A stretch of DNA of 22,601 nt from an uncultured Erysipelotrichaceae bacterium (lineage in GTDB: Bacteria; Bacillota_I; Bacilli_A; RF39; UBA660), in NCBI GenBank assembly GCA_902796215.1, contig CADBNY010000025.1, positions 1 through 22,601 on the forward strand, read 5' to 3'. The position numbers were made by a program, and so were the translations under genes. Below are positions 1 through 7,231 of this stretch, piece after piece. Within the stretch, counting starts at the first letter, position 1. Every line of letters begins with the position of its first letter. Below the pieces are notes generated by a model. It was given only the letters and a program-made list of their open reading frames with translations. It was not told where the DNA came from and made no database searches.

Positions 1-2
1 TA

Positions 3-1031
3 TTATTATTTATTTTGATTTTAGGAATTATTGTTTTTGTTCATGAGTTTGGACATTTTATATGGGCTAAGATTGCTGGTGTATATGTATATGAGTTTGC
101 CATTGGAATGGGGCCTAAATTGTGGGGTTTTAAAAAAGGTGAGACGGAGTATAATTTCAGGGCTATACCAATTGGTGGTTTTTGTCAAATGGCAGGTGAG
201 AATTTAGATGATGATGATTTAGAAAAAATTCCCAAAGAGAAGAGACTTCAATCTAAAAGTGCATGGCAAAGATTTTTAATTATGGTTTTTGGGCCAATGA
301 ATAATTTTATTTTAGCTGTTGTTTTACTTTTGTTTATTTCTTTAGTATGGGGGGGAACTACTTTAACCCCTAAGATTACTTCTATTGAGGCTGGGTCTGC
401 TGCTTATAAAGCTGGTATTCAAAAAAATGATTTAGTTATAAAAATCAATAATCATAAGGTTTCTACTAGTGATGATTTATCTTTATATCTCGCAATGGCT
501 GATCCTAAAAAAAATACTAAAATTGTTGTCTTAAGGAATAATAAGGAAAAGACTTTTCTTGTTAAACCTACTAAGATAGGTAAGGGAAAGAAAACTAGTT
601 ACCGTTATGGAATAGGAATTAAGCAAGAAAAAACAAAAGGAATTGGTGCTAGTTTTATTTATACTTATAGGAAAACTGTTTCTATTTTTAAACAAATGTT
701 TATTACTATTTGGCATTTGTTTACTGGGGGTATTCATTTAAATCAATTATCTGGACCAGTTGGAATTTATTCTATTGTTGGACAACAAAGGACAGCTGGA
801 CTTGCTAATATTTTATATTTAATGGCTTTTTTAAGTATTAATGTTGGAGTTATTAATTTACTTCCTATTCCTGCTTTTGATGGTGGACATATTTTATTTA
901 TTGTTATAGAGAAAATTAAAGGGTCTCCAGTTAATCCAGAAATAGAAAACAAAATTCATAGTATATTTTTAATGTTACTTATGATAATGATGTTAATTAT
1001 TACAGTTAACGATATTTTACGTTTTTTCTAA
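3..1031 (+). CDS. rseP: RIP metalloprotease RseP/RasP (site-2 protease), 5' end missing
   Basis: Membrane-embedded zinc protease of the S2P family, which cuts transmembrane segments of anti-sigma factors and leftover signal peptides. The frame is open from the window edge, so the true start lies upstream; the TTG at 15 is probably internal because in-frame hydrophobic codons precede it and the family begins with such a helix. Seen: zinc motif HEFGH (bases 42-56) in the first membrane helix, a central PDZ domain (roughly bases 360-590), and the third zinc-ligand motif LLPIPAFDGG (about 855-890), where Ala replaces the more usual Leu. The C-terminus is a hydrophobic helix. About 343 codons are visible; Bacillus RasP has about 420, but shorter family members are common. 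Family assignment is very secure; the physiological substrate is not visible. Confidence 0.95.
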   Translation, partial: LLFILILGIIVFVHEFGHFIWAKIAGVYVYEFAIGMGPKLWGFKKGETEYNFRAIPIGGFCQMAGENLDDDDLEKIPKEKRLQSKSAWQRFLIMVFGPMNNFILAVVLLLFISLVWGGTTLTPKITSIEAGSAAYKAGIQKNDLVIKINNHKVSTSDDLSLYLAMADPKKNTKIVVLRNNKEKTFLVKPTKIGKGKKTSYRYGIGIKQEKTKGIGASFIYTYRKTVSIFKQMFITIWHLFTGGIHLNQLSGPVGIYSIVGQQRTAGLANILYLMAFLSINVGVINLLPIPAFDGGHILFIVIEKIKGSPVNPEIENKIHSIFLMLLMIMMLIITVNDILRFF

Positions 1032-1051
1032 AAGAACTATTGTTCTTTTTT
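1030..1051 (+). terminator. Weak rho-independent terminator after rseP
   Basis: An 8-bp stem AAAAGAAC/GTTCTTTT with a TATT loop runs straight into a T-run. It starts on the last bases of the rseP stop codon. Only two G-C pairs, so it may be leaky. Confidence 0.5.
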
Positions 1052-1071
1052 CTTTGTTTTAAATTTAGGTG

Positions 1072-1077
1072 TATAAT
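1072..1077 (+). promoter_or_regulatory. Candidate -10 box (TATAAT) for the 1108 micro-gene
   Basis: A perfect TATAAT lies just after the rseP terminator and about 30 bases before the next ATG. The -35 position at 17-bp spacing reads TTTCTT, which is poor, so the promoter call rests on the -10 box and its placement. Confidence 0.4.
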
Positions 1078-1107
1078 GTAATTAGATAGTTAGAAGGGGT
1101 GATATAA

Positions 1108-1269
1108 ATGAATATTATTTATTTTTCTTTAGGATTTTTTTCTCTTTTTATGTTTGTTCTTGGTTTTTTGTTTGATCGTCTTCAAAAAGAGTATCAAGCT
1201 AAAAATGAAAATATAAGTTTTAATAATTCTTTTTCAGAAATTGAAATTTTAAGTGAAGACCAAGAATGA
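1108..1269 (+). CDS. Small single-pass membrane protein, 53 aa, unrecognised
   Basis: Not matched to a family. It reads ATG to TGA with a good Shine-Dalgarno sequence (AGAAGGGG) about 10 bases upstream of the ATG. Residues 4-22 are strongly hydrophobic (Phe, Leu, Met, Val rich), followed by Asp-Arg, Lys/Glu/Gln residues and an acidic Ser/Asn/Glu tail ending SEDQE. This suggests an N-terminal membrane anchor with a short charged cytoplasmic tail. It has its own -10 box candidate upstream and hairpin terminators on both sides, so it looks like an independent tiny transcription unit between rseP and priA. Coding status is inferred from the RBS, the membrane-protein composition and the placement. 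Confidence 0.6.
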   Translation: MNIIYFSLGFFSLFMFVLGFLFDRLQKEYQAKNENISFNNSFSEIEILSEDQE

Positions 1270-1297
1270 AAATAGTTTTGAAGAAACTATTTTTTCT
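1269..1297 (+). terminator. Rho-independent terminator after the 53-aa gene
   Basis: Arms AAAATAGTTT and AAACTATTTT (about 10 bp) around a TGAAG loop, continuing into a T-run. The stem is AT-rich and begins on the stop codon. Confidence 0.5.
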
Positions 1298-1307
1298 TTG
1301 GTATAAT
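1278..1307 (+). promoter_or_regulatory. priA: Candidate promoter for priA
   Basis: TATAAT at 1302-1307, with TTGAAG at 1278-1283 as a possible -35 (4 of 6 consensus, 18-bp spacer). The -35 lies inside the terminator hairpin. A strong RBS (GGAGGTGAGG) follows before the ATG at 1328. Confidence 0.45.
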
Positions 1308-1327
1308 AAAAATGTGGAGGTGAGGTA

Positions 1328-3505
1328 ATGATTGCTGGTGTTTTAGTTGAAATATCTAATAAAGCGGTTGATAAGATGTTTGATTATTCTATTCCTAGCT
1401 TTTTAGAGAATAGGGTTAAAGAAGGAATTCGAGTATTAGTTCCTTTTGGTAAAATGAAGCTTGAGGGATTTGTAATTGAGATAAAGAATAATAATATTTA
1501 TGATAAAAAATTAAAAGATATTTTGGATGTAGTTGATTCAGATATTGTATTAAATGAAGAATTATTAGAACTTGGTAAAAAAATTCAAAAGAAGACTTTG
1601 GCTAGTTTAATTAGCTGTTATCAAGTTATGCTTCCTAAAGCTTTGAAAGCTAAACATGGTAGTGTGGTTCCAGTTCGCTTTGATACATTTTATAGATTAA
1701 GGAAAAATATTTGTTTAGATGAATTGAAATTTAATGCTTCTCAGTTAAAAATAGTGGAGCTTGTTTGTGAAAAAAAAATAGTTGTTCGTAAAGATTTAGG
1801 TGATATTTCTCTTAGTAGTTTAAATACATTAGTTAAAAAAGGCGTTTTAGAAGAAGTAAAAAAAGAACATTATCGAAGAAATTATGAGGAAGGGATAACT
1901 TTTAAACATGAATTAATAGCAGATCAGAAAAAAGTAGTTTCACAAGTAACATTAGATTCACCTCATACTTATTTATTATATGGAGTAACTGGTTCTGGCA
2001 AAACTGAAGTTTATATGGAAATTATTGATTATTATTTGAATCAAGGAAAAACTGCTATTATGTTAGTTCCTGAGATTAGTTTAACTCCACAAATGGTTCA
2101 GCGTTTTCAAAAAAGATTTGGGAGTAAGATAGCAGCTATCCATTCTGGTCTTAGCGATGGAGAAAAGTATGATGAATGGAGGAGAATTGCTCGAGGGGAA
2201 GCTTCCATTGTTATTGGAGCTAGAAGTGCTATTTTTGCCCCTTTAAAGAATATTGGTATTATTATTATTGATGAGGAGCATAGTGATTCTTATAAGCAAA
2301 GTAATTGCAATCCGAGGTATCAGGCGAAAGATATTGCTAAAATGCGGGGAGAATATCATTGTTGTTCTGTTTTATTGGGAAGTGCTACTCCTTCTTTAGA
2401 GGCGATGGCTCGGGCTCAAAAAGGAGTTTATTCTTTATTAAAACTTCCTAATAGGGTTAATGGAAAGAGTATGCCTAAAGTAGAAATTGTTGATATGAAT
2501 AGGGAAATGAAGACTATTAGGGGGCATTTTTCAAAAAAATTAGTAGATGCTATTCAAAATTGTTTAGATAAGAAAGAGCAAGTTATTTTATTATTAAATA
2601 GAAGAGGGTATTCATCCTTTGTTATGTGTAAAAATTGTGGATATACATTTAAGTGCCCTAATTGTGATATTACTCTTACTTATCATAAGAGTAGTAATAC
2701 TTTAAGATGCCATTATTGTGGATATGGGGAAAAAAGGTATTTTGAATGTCCGAAGTGTCATGAAAAAGCCTTAAGTAATTTGGGCCTTGGTACACAAAAA
2801 ATAGAAGAAGAATTGAGTAATTTGTTTCCAACGAGCCAAATTCTTCGGATGGATTATGATACAACAAGTCGAAAAGGAATGCATGAGAAAATGACAAATG
2901 ATTTTCGAGATGGAAAATATGATATTCTTCTGGGTACGCAAATGGTTGCAAAGGGATTGGATTTTTCAAATGTTACTTTAGTTGGAATTATTAATGCTGA
3001 TACATCTTTAAATATTCCAGATTTTCGTAGTAGCGAAAATACTTTTTCTTTACTTAGTCAGGCAGCCGGAAGATGTGGAAGAAGTGAAAGAGAAGGATTT
3101 GTTATTATTCAGACATTTAATCCAAATCATTATGCTATATTATTTACAAAGAATCATGATTATTTTTCTTTTTATAAGCAAGAGATGAATATTCGAAGAG
3201 TTTTAAAATATCCACCATATTTTTATTTATGTAATATCAAAGTAAGTGGAAAAGATTCTGATTTTGTTTTAAAAGAAGCTTTAAAGATAAAAGGAGAACT
3301 ATCTAGAAATTTAAACAATATTATTATTTTAGGTCCTAGTACGGCAAGTGTTTTTAAAGTCAATAATATTTATCGTTATAATATAATTTTAAAATATAAA
3401 ATAATTGATAATTTATCTGAAGTGCTAGAAAGAATTGATGAACATTATAAGACAGTGAGTAAGATTCATCTTGAAATTGATTTTGAACCTAGCCAGATAT
3501 TATAA
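1328..3505 (+). CDS. priA: Primosomal replication restart helicase PriA (N')
   Basis: Superfamily 2 3'-5' DNA helicase that recognises stalled or repaired forks and reloads the replicative helicase. N-terminal 3'-end DNA-binding domain: residues 1-100 carry the typical pattern VLVEISNKAVDKMFDYSIP. Walker A GVTGSGKT is at residues 219-226 and Walker B/motif II DEEH at 315-318. Eight cysteines in four CxxC-type pairs (434/437, 443/446, 461/464, 474/477) form the two zinc sites inserted in the helicase lobe. Motifs V-VI follow, including GTQMVAKGLDF and QAAGRCGR. At 725 aa it is somewhat shorter than the roughly 800-aa Bacillus protein, but every key motif is present. The start has a near-perfect Shine-Dalgarno. 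In Bacillus priA heads the def-fmt cluster; here two unknown genes separate it from fmt. Confidence 0.97.
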   Translation: MIAGVLVEISNKAVDKMFDYSIPSFLENRVKEGIRVLVPFGKMKLEGFVIEIKNNNIYDKKLKDILDVVDSDIVLNEELLELGKKIQKKTLASLISCYQVMLPKALKAKHGSVVPVRFDTFYRLRKNICLDELKFNASQLKIVELVCEKKIVVRKDLGDISLSSLNTLVKKGVLEEVKKEHYRRNYEEGITFKHELIADQKKVVSQVTLDSPHTYLLYGVTGSGKTEVYMEIIDYYLNQGKTAIMLVPEISLTPQMVQRFQKRFGSKIAAIHSGLSDGEKYDEWRRIARGEASIVIGARSAIFAPLKNIGIIIIDEEHSDSYKQSNCNPRYQAKDIAKMRGEYHCCSVLLGSATPSLEAMARAQKGVYSLLKLPNRVNGKSMPKVEIVDMNREMKTIRGHFSKKLVDAIQNCLDKKEQVILLLNRRGYSSFVMCKNCGYTFKCPNCDITLTYHKSSNTLRCHYCGYGEKRYFECPKCHEKALSNLGLGTQKIEEELSNLFPTSQILRMDYDTTSRKGMHEKMTNDFRDGKYDILLGTQMVAKGLDFSNVTLVGIINADTSLNIPDFRSSENTFSLLSQAAGRCGRSEREGFVIIQTFNPNHYAILFTKNHDYFSFYKQEMNIRRVLKYPPYFYLCNIKVSGKDSDFVLKEALKIKGELSRNLNNIIILGPSTASVFKVNNIYRYNIILKYKIIDNLSEVLERIDEHYKTVSKIHLEIDFEPSQIL

Positions 3506-3562
3506 ATTTATAGTAAAAAAGTATGAAGTATGATATTCTTATAATAGGTTGGGAGGTAGTTT

Positions 3563-3811
3563 ATGAACCAGGATGAAAATAAATATGTAAATATAAATAA
3601 TTTTTCTGAAAATCCTAATACAAATAATTCAACAGAATTAAATTTTAATAAGGAAAAAAGAGAAAATTATGAGGAATTAATGGCTAAGTCATCAACTAAT
3701 TTGGATGGTTATTGGGATAGAAATAATCCTTTTGTTCGATTTATTTTATTTGTTTTAGCAATTATTATCATAGGAGGTATTGGGTATTTTATTATAATGA
3801 TGAATTCTTAA
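3563..3811 (+). CDS. Small tail-anchored membrane protein, 82 aa, unrecognised
   Basis: No family recognised. Residues 1-56 are hydrophilic and Asn/Glu/Lys rich (likely disordered, cytoplasmic); residues 57-80 form one transmembrane helix, with only two residues after it. That is a tail-anchor layout. The RBS GGGAGG precedes the ATG, and a TATAAT at 3540-3545 just upstream may give the gene its own promoter, although no good -35 is visible. The next gene starts 24 bases downstream behind its own GGAGG, so the two are probably co-transcribed and both end in a C-terminal membrane helix. Function unknown; a membrane adaptor or a substrate of the downstream kinase would be speculation. Confidence 0.75.
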   Translation: MNQDENKYVNINNFSENPNTNNSTELNFNKEKRENYEELMAKSSTNLDGYWDRNNPFVRFILFVLAIIIIGGIGYFIIMMNS

Positions 3812-3835
3812 TTTGTATTGATATGGAGGTAATGT

Positions 3836-4987
3836 ATGTTTTATAAGTTGTTAGAGCGTGAAGATGTTTTAGATTTTATTCATGAAATTTGTACAAATAA
3901 ACGATATTATTTAAAAAAGTCACAGCATTTGGATATGTTTTGTTTTTCAATATCCAATAAACTTGCTCTTTTTATTTTTTATGATGCATTATATAAATAT
4001 CAAATTCTTATTGATGATATTTATTTATTTGAAGAATATTTGTCTCAATTAAAGAAAATATATCGAAAAATTGATAATTTTGAAGATATTCGTATAGGAA
4101 TTCATCAATTAATTTGCAAATTATTGTCTACTAATCTTTCGATTGATGATATTAATAACATTGAAGGTAAGAAAAAGATTGTTTCTTATGTTTATAATAA
4201 ATATATTGTGGAAGGCTATTTTATTCATGGCTTTGCTCCAGGATATTACAATTATTTAGAAAGTAATCCATTTATTCCCGAAAAATATCAAAATTATTAT
4301 GAATCATTTTCTAAACTAGATTCTATTTTTAAAAAATATAGTGGAAAATCTGTTATATCAAAAGATTTTTCTTCTGATAAAGTTTTTTTTACAGATGATT
4401 TTGTTATGGGATGTTATCATTCTATATATGCACCAATGTTTTTTTATGAGTTTTTAAGTAATGAATTATTTGGTGGAAAAATAAGAAATGATTTGTCTTA
4501 TATTTATGACTATGATAAATTGGTGGGGCCTTTAAAGAAATATATGAGCAATAATTTGTTTACAGAGGCTGATCGAAAAATAGTTTTGAATATTGTAAAA
4601 AGACAGTGGATTTTTCTTCAACAGAATGGGGATAAAATTACTTTACTTCTTGCTCCAAGAAATAAGATTCTTGCAAAGGAAATTTTACTTGATGAGTATT
4701 TGAAAGATAATCATACAACTTATGAAGTAGTAGACCGTATTCTCAGTACTAAGTATTCTAGTATTTCTAGTAATTTAACACTTCAATATCCTGATTTTCA
4801 ACTTATTTCTCTTGATTCTTATTGTGAAAGAATTCTAGAAAAAGAAGAAGATACTGAAGAAGTGGATATTCATGATAATGTTGATATTTTAGATAAGCAT
4901 GGAAATGTTTCTATTTTATTGCTTGTTGGGTCTTTATTTGTTAGTCTTGGGGTTATTATTACCATTATTTCTATTTTGAGGGGATGA
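3836..4987 (+). CDS. Unrecognised 383-aa protein with C-terminal membrane anchor
   Basis: I do not recognise a family. The protein is rich in aromatic residues (Tyr, Phe), Ile, Lys and Asp and is predicted largely helical over residues 1-330. An acidic stretch follows (EKEEDTEEVDIHDNVDILD, about 335-353), then a single hydrophobic helix at about 358-381 ending with Arg-Gly. No signal peptide is seen, so the bulk should face the cytoplasm with the C-terminus anchored. A GGAGG Shine-Dalgarno precedes the ATG, and fmt begins only 4 bases after the stop, so it is in the fmt operon. It occupies the slot where Bacillus-type clusters carry def, but it lacks the deformylase motifs (no HEXXH, no GxGLAA, no EGCLS), so it is not a diverged deformylase by any sign I can see. 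Confidence 0.85.
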   Translation: MFYKLLEREDVLDFIHEICTNKRYYLKKSQHLDMFCFSISNKLALFIFYDALYKYQILIDDIYLFEEYLSQLKKIYRKIDNFEDIRIGIHQLICKLLSTNLSIDDINNIEGKKKIVSYVYNKYIVEGYFIHGFAPGYYNYLESNPFIPEKYQNYYESFSKLDSIFKKYSGKSVISKDFSSDKVFFTDDFVMGCYHSIYAPMFFYEFLSNELFGGKIRNDLSYIYDYDKLVGPLKKYMSNNLFTEADRKIVLNIVKRQWIFLQQNGDKITLLLAPRNKILAKEILLDEYLKDNHTTYEVVDRILSTKYSSISSNLTLQYPDFQLISLDSYCERILEKEEDTEEVDIHDNVDILDKHGNVSILLLVGSLFVSLGVIITIISILRG

Positions 4988-4991
4988 TAAA

Positions 4992-5921
4992 ATGAAAGTT
5001 GTTTTTATGGGGACACCTGATTTTTCGGTGCCAGTTTTGCAGGGATTAATTGAACAATATGAGGTTGTCTTGGTTGTTACACAACCGGATAAAAAGGTTG
5101 GAAGACATCAGGAATTAAGAATGTCACCAATTAAAGAATTAGCACTAAAAAATAGTATTTCTATTTTTCAACCAGAAAAGATTCGAAATGATTACCAAGA
5201 AGTATTAGATGCTAAGCCGGATATGATTGTTACGTGTGCTTATGGACAAATTGTGCCAAAAGCTATTTTGAATTGTCCAAAGTTTGGATGTATTAATGTT
5301 CATGCTTCATTATTACCAAAGCTTCGAGGAGGAGCACCAATTCATAAAGCAATTATAGAAGGTTATTCTACTACAGGAATTACAATTATGTATATGGATG
5401 TTGGAATGGATGATGGAGATATTATTTCTCAGAGTGAAATTCCAATATTAGATTCTGATAATTTGGAAAGTTTACATGATAAACTTAGTATTTTAGGAGC
5501 AAAATTATTGTTAGATACTATTCCTAGTATTTTAAATGGAACCAATGAAAGAGTAAAGCAAAATATTAAAGAAGTAACTTATGCCTATAATATAAAAAGA
5601 GAAGAAGAACATATTGATTTTTCTAAGACTAGTCGTGAAGTTTATAATTTAATTAGAGGATTGTCTCCAATTCCGACAGCGAATGCTTTTCTTTTTAATC
5701 AAGAAATGAAAATATGTGAAAGTTCCTTATATGATAAAATTTATTCAAATCATACTTGTGGGGAAATTGTAGAAGTAATTAAAGAAGGAATTGTTGTTGT
5801 GACTAAAGATGGATCTATTCTTCTTACTAAAATTAAACCCTTTGGTAAAAAGACGATGGATGCTAGTAGTTATGTTAATGGAATAGGGAAAGATAAAATT
5901 ATAGGAAAGGTGTTTTTGTGA
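4992..5921 (+). CDS. fmt: Methionyl-tRNA formyltransferase
   Basis: Transfers a formyl group from 10-formyl-tetrahydrofolate to Met on initiator tRNA, making fMet-tRNA for translation initiation. The N-terminus MKVVFMGTPDFSVPVL is typical. Catalytic residues Asn102, His104 and Asp140 sit in the motifs INVHASLLPKLRGGAPI and MDVGMDDGD, at a constant offset of four from the Escherichia coli residues (106, 108, 144). The C-terminal beta-barrel tRNA-binding domain follows from about residue 205. Length 309 is normal. The start lies 4 bases after the previous stop. The TGA stop overlaps the ATG of the next gene by one base (TGATG), which suggests translational coupling. A deformylase must be encoded elsewhere in the genome. 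Confidence 0.97.
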   Translation: MKVVFMGTPDFSVPVLQGLIEQYEVVLVVTQPDKKVGRHQELRMSPIKELALKNSISIFQPEKIRNDYQEVLDAKPDMIVTCAYGQIVPKAILNCPKFGCINVHASLLPKLRGGAPIHKAIIEGYSTTGITIMYMDVGMDDGDIISQSEIPILDSDNLESLHDKLSILGAKLLLDTIPSILNGTNERVKQNIKEVTYAYNIKREEEHIDFSKTSREVYNLIRGLSPIPTANAFLFNQEMKICESSLYDKIYSNHTCGEIVEVIKEGIVVVTKDGSILLTKIKPFGKKTMDASSYVNGIGKDKIIGKVFL

Positions 5922-6628
5922 TGGAGGAATTACTAAAAGAAATTCAAAATAATCCTAAAGGAAAAGCTATTTTGTTTTTTATATTTTATGCTTTCTTTTT
6001 TTTGATTATTGTTTGTGTTTTGCTTTTTGGAAAAAGAGATTATACTAGAGCAAGTGATTATGAAAGAGGAAATGCAACAATTTATTCATCTAAAACTTTA
6101 TTGGAAAATAATTATTCTTTTACTTATTCTATTACTTTAGATGATAAAGTTTATTATTATGAAGGTATGAAAAGGGATAACTATGAATCTTTTCAATATT
6201 TAGGTAAAAATTATTATCGTGATGGAAATGATTTTTATGTAGAAGATGGGACTTGGTTCAAATGTGAAAATCCATATCTTTATTCAGAATTTTTAGATAC
6301 TAAAAATATTGATAAGTTAATAAATTTAGCTAGTTACCTTTCAAAAACAAGTTATGAGAGTGGAAAAATGACATATAATTATTTATTGTCTACTAATACT
6401 ATTAATAAGGAGTTTTATAATATGGTAAGTGATTTTTTAGAAGAACCTAATCAGATTGTTGTTAGTACAGATGAAGAAAAACATATTAATCAAGTTTTAT
6501 TTTTATTAGATAGTTATTGCTCTTTAAACAAAACTTGTATTAAAAATTTGAAAATAGATATTCAATTTGATCAAATTGGGAAGATAGAAAAAATTGATAA
6601 GCCAATTATCTACAATTCAGATGATTGA
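5921..6628 (+). CDS. Unrecognised single-pass membrane protein, 235 aa
   Basis: No family recognised. Residues 1-15 are cytoplasmic and charged, 16-36 form a strongly hydrophobic Phe/Ile/Leu/Val helix followed by GKRDY, and the remaining about 200 residues are hydrophilic and rich in Tyr, Asn and Asp, probably extracytoplasmic. Three Cys in the outer part (one in FKCENPY, two in SYCSLNKTC) could form disulfides. The tail repeats the theme Tyr-Tyr/Asp-Gly seen in small beta-rich surface domains, but this is not an identification. The ATG at 5921 overlaps the fmt stop by one base; a GTG at 5918 in the same frame is an alternative start adding one residue. RBS ATAGGAAAGG fits either. It lies where Bacillus has rsmB, with no resemblance to it. 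Confidence 0.8.
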   Translation: MEELLKEIQNNPKGKAILFFIFYAFFFLIIVCVLLFGKRDYTRASDYERGNATIYSSKTLLENNYSFTYSITLDDKVYYYEGMKRDNYESFQYLGKNYYRDGNDFYVEDGTWFKCENPYLYSEFLDTKNIDKLINLASYLSKTSYESGKMTYNYLLSTNTINKEFYNMVSDFLEEPNQIVVSTDEEKHINQVLFLLDSYCSLNKTCIKNLKIDIQFDQIGKIEKIDKPIIYNSDD

Positions 6629-6675
6629 TATTTGATGATTATTATGCTATGTTAATTATAGAAAGGAGTTAAAAA

Positions 6676-7170
6676 ATGAGTGTAATACGTTATGCAACAT
6701 CTTATGGAACTTTATATTTAAAAGGGAAGATTGAAAAGCAGGAAAATACAATTGAGTTTTTAATACCAAATACTATTTTAGGTTGTATACCTTTTGGAAT
6801 GAATCATAAATCTGTTGCAATTAGTCAGATTACTTCAGTAGTGAAGGACTTTCGATATGCATTAGAATATTTATTTCTAGGATTATTTGTAGCTGTACTT
6901 GGGATTTTTATGATTTTGATGAATTTCACTGTAGTAGGTGTTGTTTTTATTATTTTAGGTTTTATTGGGATTTTAGATGCGCGTAAATCAACGTTGATTG
7001 TATCATTAAATTCTAATGATCATATTGTAATTTCTTTTGTTCGTTTTGATCGGAAGAAAGCTGATCAAGCTTATGAAATGATTAATAGTGCTATTTCTGA
7101 AAGAGTATCTGATACAAATGTAAAAAGACAAACAGATCGTGTAATTGAAGCTATTCAAAATGATGAATAG
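6676..7170 (+). CDS. Unrecognised protein with a central membrane hairpin, 164 aa
   Basis: Not assigned to a named family. Residues 1-60 look beta-rich (pattern YATSYGTLYLKGKIE, then a segment that could suit a PH-like fold). Residues about 64-82 and 84-101 form two transmembrane helices with almost no turn. Residues 105-125 again read as beta strands (STLIVSLNSNDHIVISFVRF), ending in a charged helix. This split beta-hairpin-beta layout recalls small bacterial PH-like (YdbS/YokE-type) membrane proteins, which is only a structural guess. A strong RBS GAAAGGAG precedes the ATG. The strong terminator right after the stop makes it the last gene of the fmt group. Confidence 0.8.
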   Translation: MSVIRYATSYGTLYLKGKIEKQENTIEFLIPNTILGCIPFGMNHKSVAISQITSVVKDFRYALEYLFLGLFVAVLGIFMILMNFTVVGVVFIILGFIGILDARKSTLIVSLNSNDHIVISFVRFDRKKADQAYEMINSAISERVSDTNVKRQTDRVIEAIQNDE

Positions 7171-7171
7171 T

Positions 7172-7198
7172 AAAAAGAGCATGGCTCTTTTTTTTTTC
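7172..7198 (+). terminator. Rho-independent terminator after the 6676 gene
   Basis: Stem AAAAAGAGC/GCTCTTTTT with an ATG loop, followed by a long T-run. The GC-containing stem top plus uninterrupted T-tract make it one of the two best terminators in the window. Confidence 0.85.
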
Positions 7199-7203
7199 TG
7201 TAG

Positions 7204-7209
7204 TATAAT
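7204..7209 (+). promoter_or_regulatory. Candidate -10 box for the rlmN-rpe operon
   Basis: A perfect TATAAT six bases beyond the T-run of the preceding terminator. No recognisable -35 at 16-18 bp, where the terminator loop lies. Transcription from here would begin near 7216, leaving a very short leader before the ATG at 7232. Confidence 0.45.
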
Positions 7210-7231
7210 AGATTTAGAAATGAGTGAGATT

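Noticed and set aside
531..952. Two open frames on the - strand (531-737 and 767-952) inside rseP
   Set aside because: Both lie wholly within a well-supported + strand gene, have no RBS and no family resemblance; AT-rich codon bias creates such antisense frames.
2676..2969. 97-codon - strand frame inside priA
   Set aside because: It is antisense to the zinc-site and helicase motifs of priA, whose coding signal is unambiguous.
3501..3512. Palindrome TATAAATTTATA after priA
   Set aside because: Only A and T, no loop of suitable size and no T-run in the right place, so it is not a convincing terminator or operator.
7145..7231. Longer N-terminal extension of RlmN starting at 7145
   Set aside because: It would overlap the previous gene and read through the terminator hairpin; RlmN similarity begins at about 7235.
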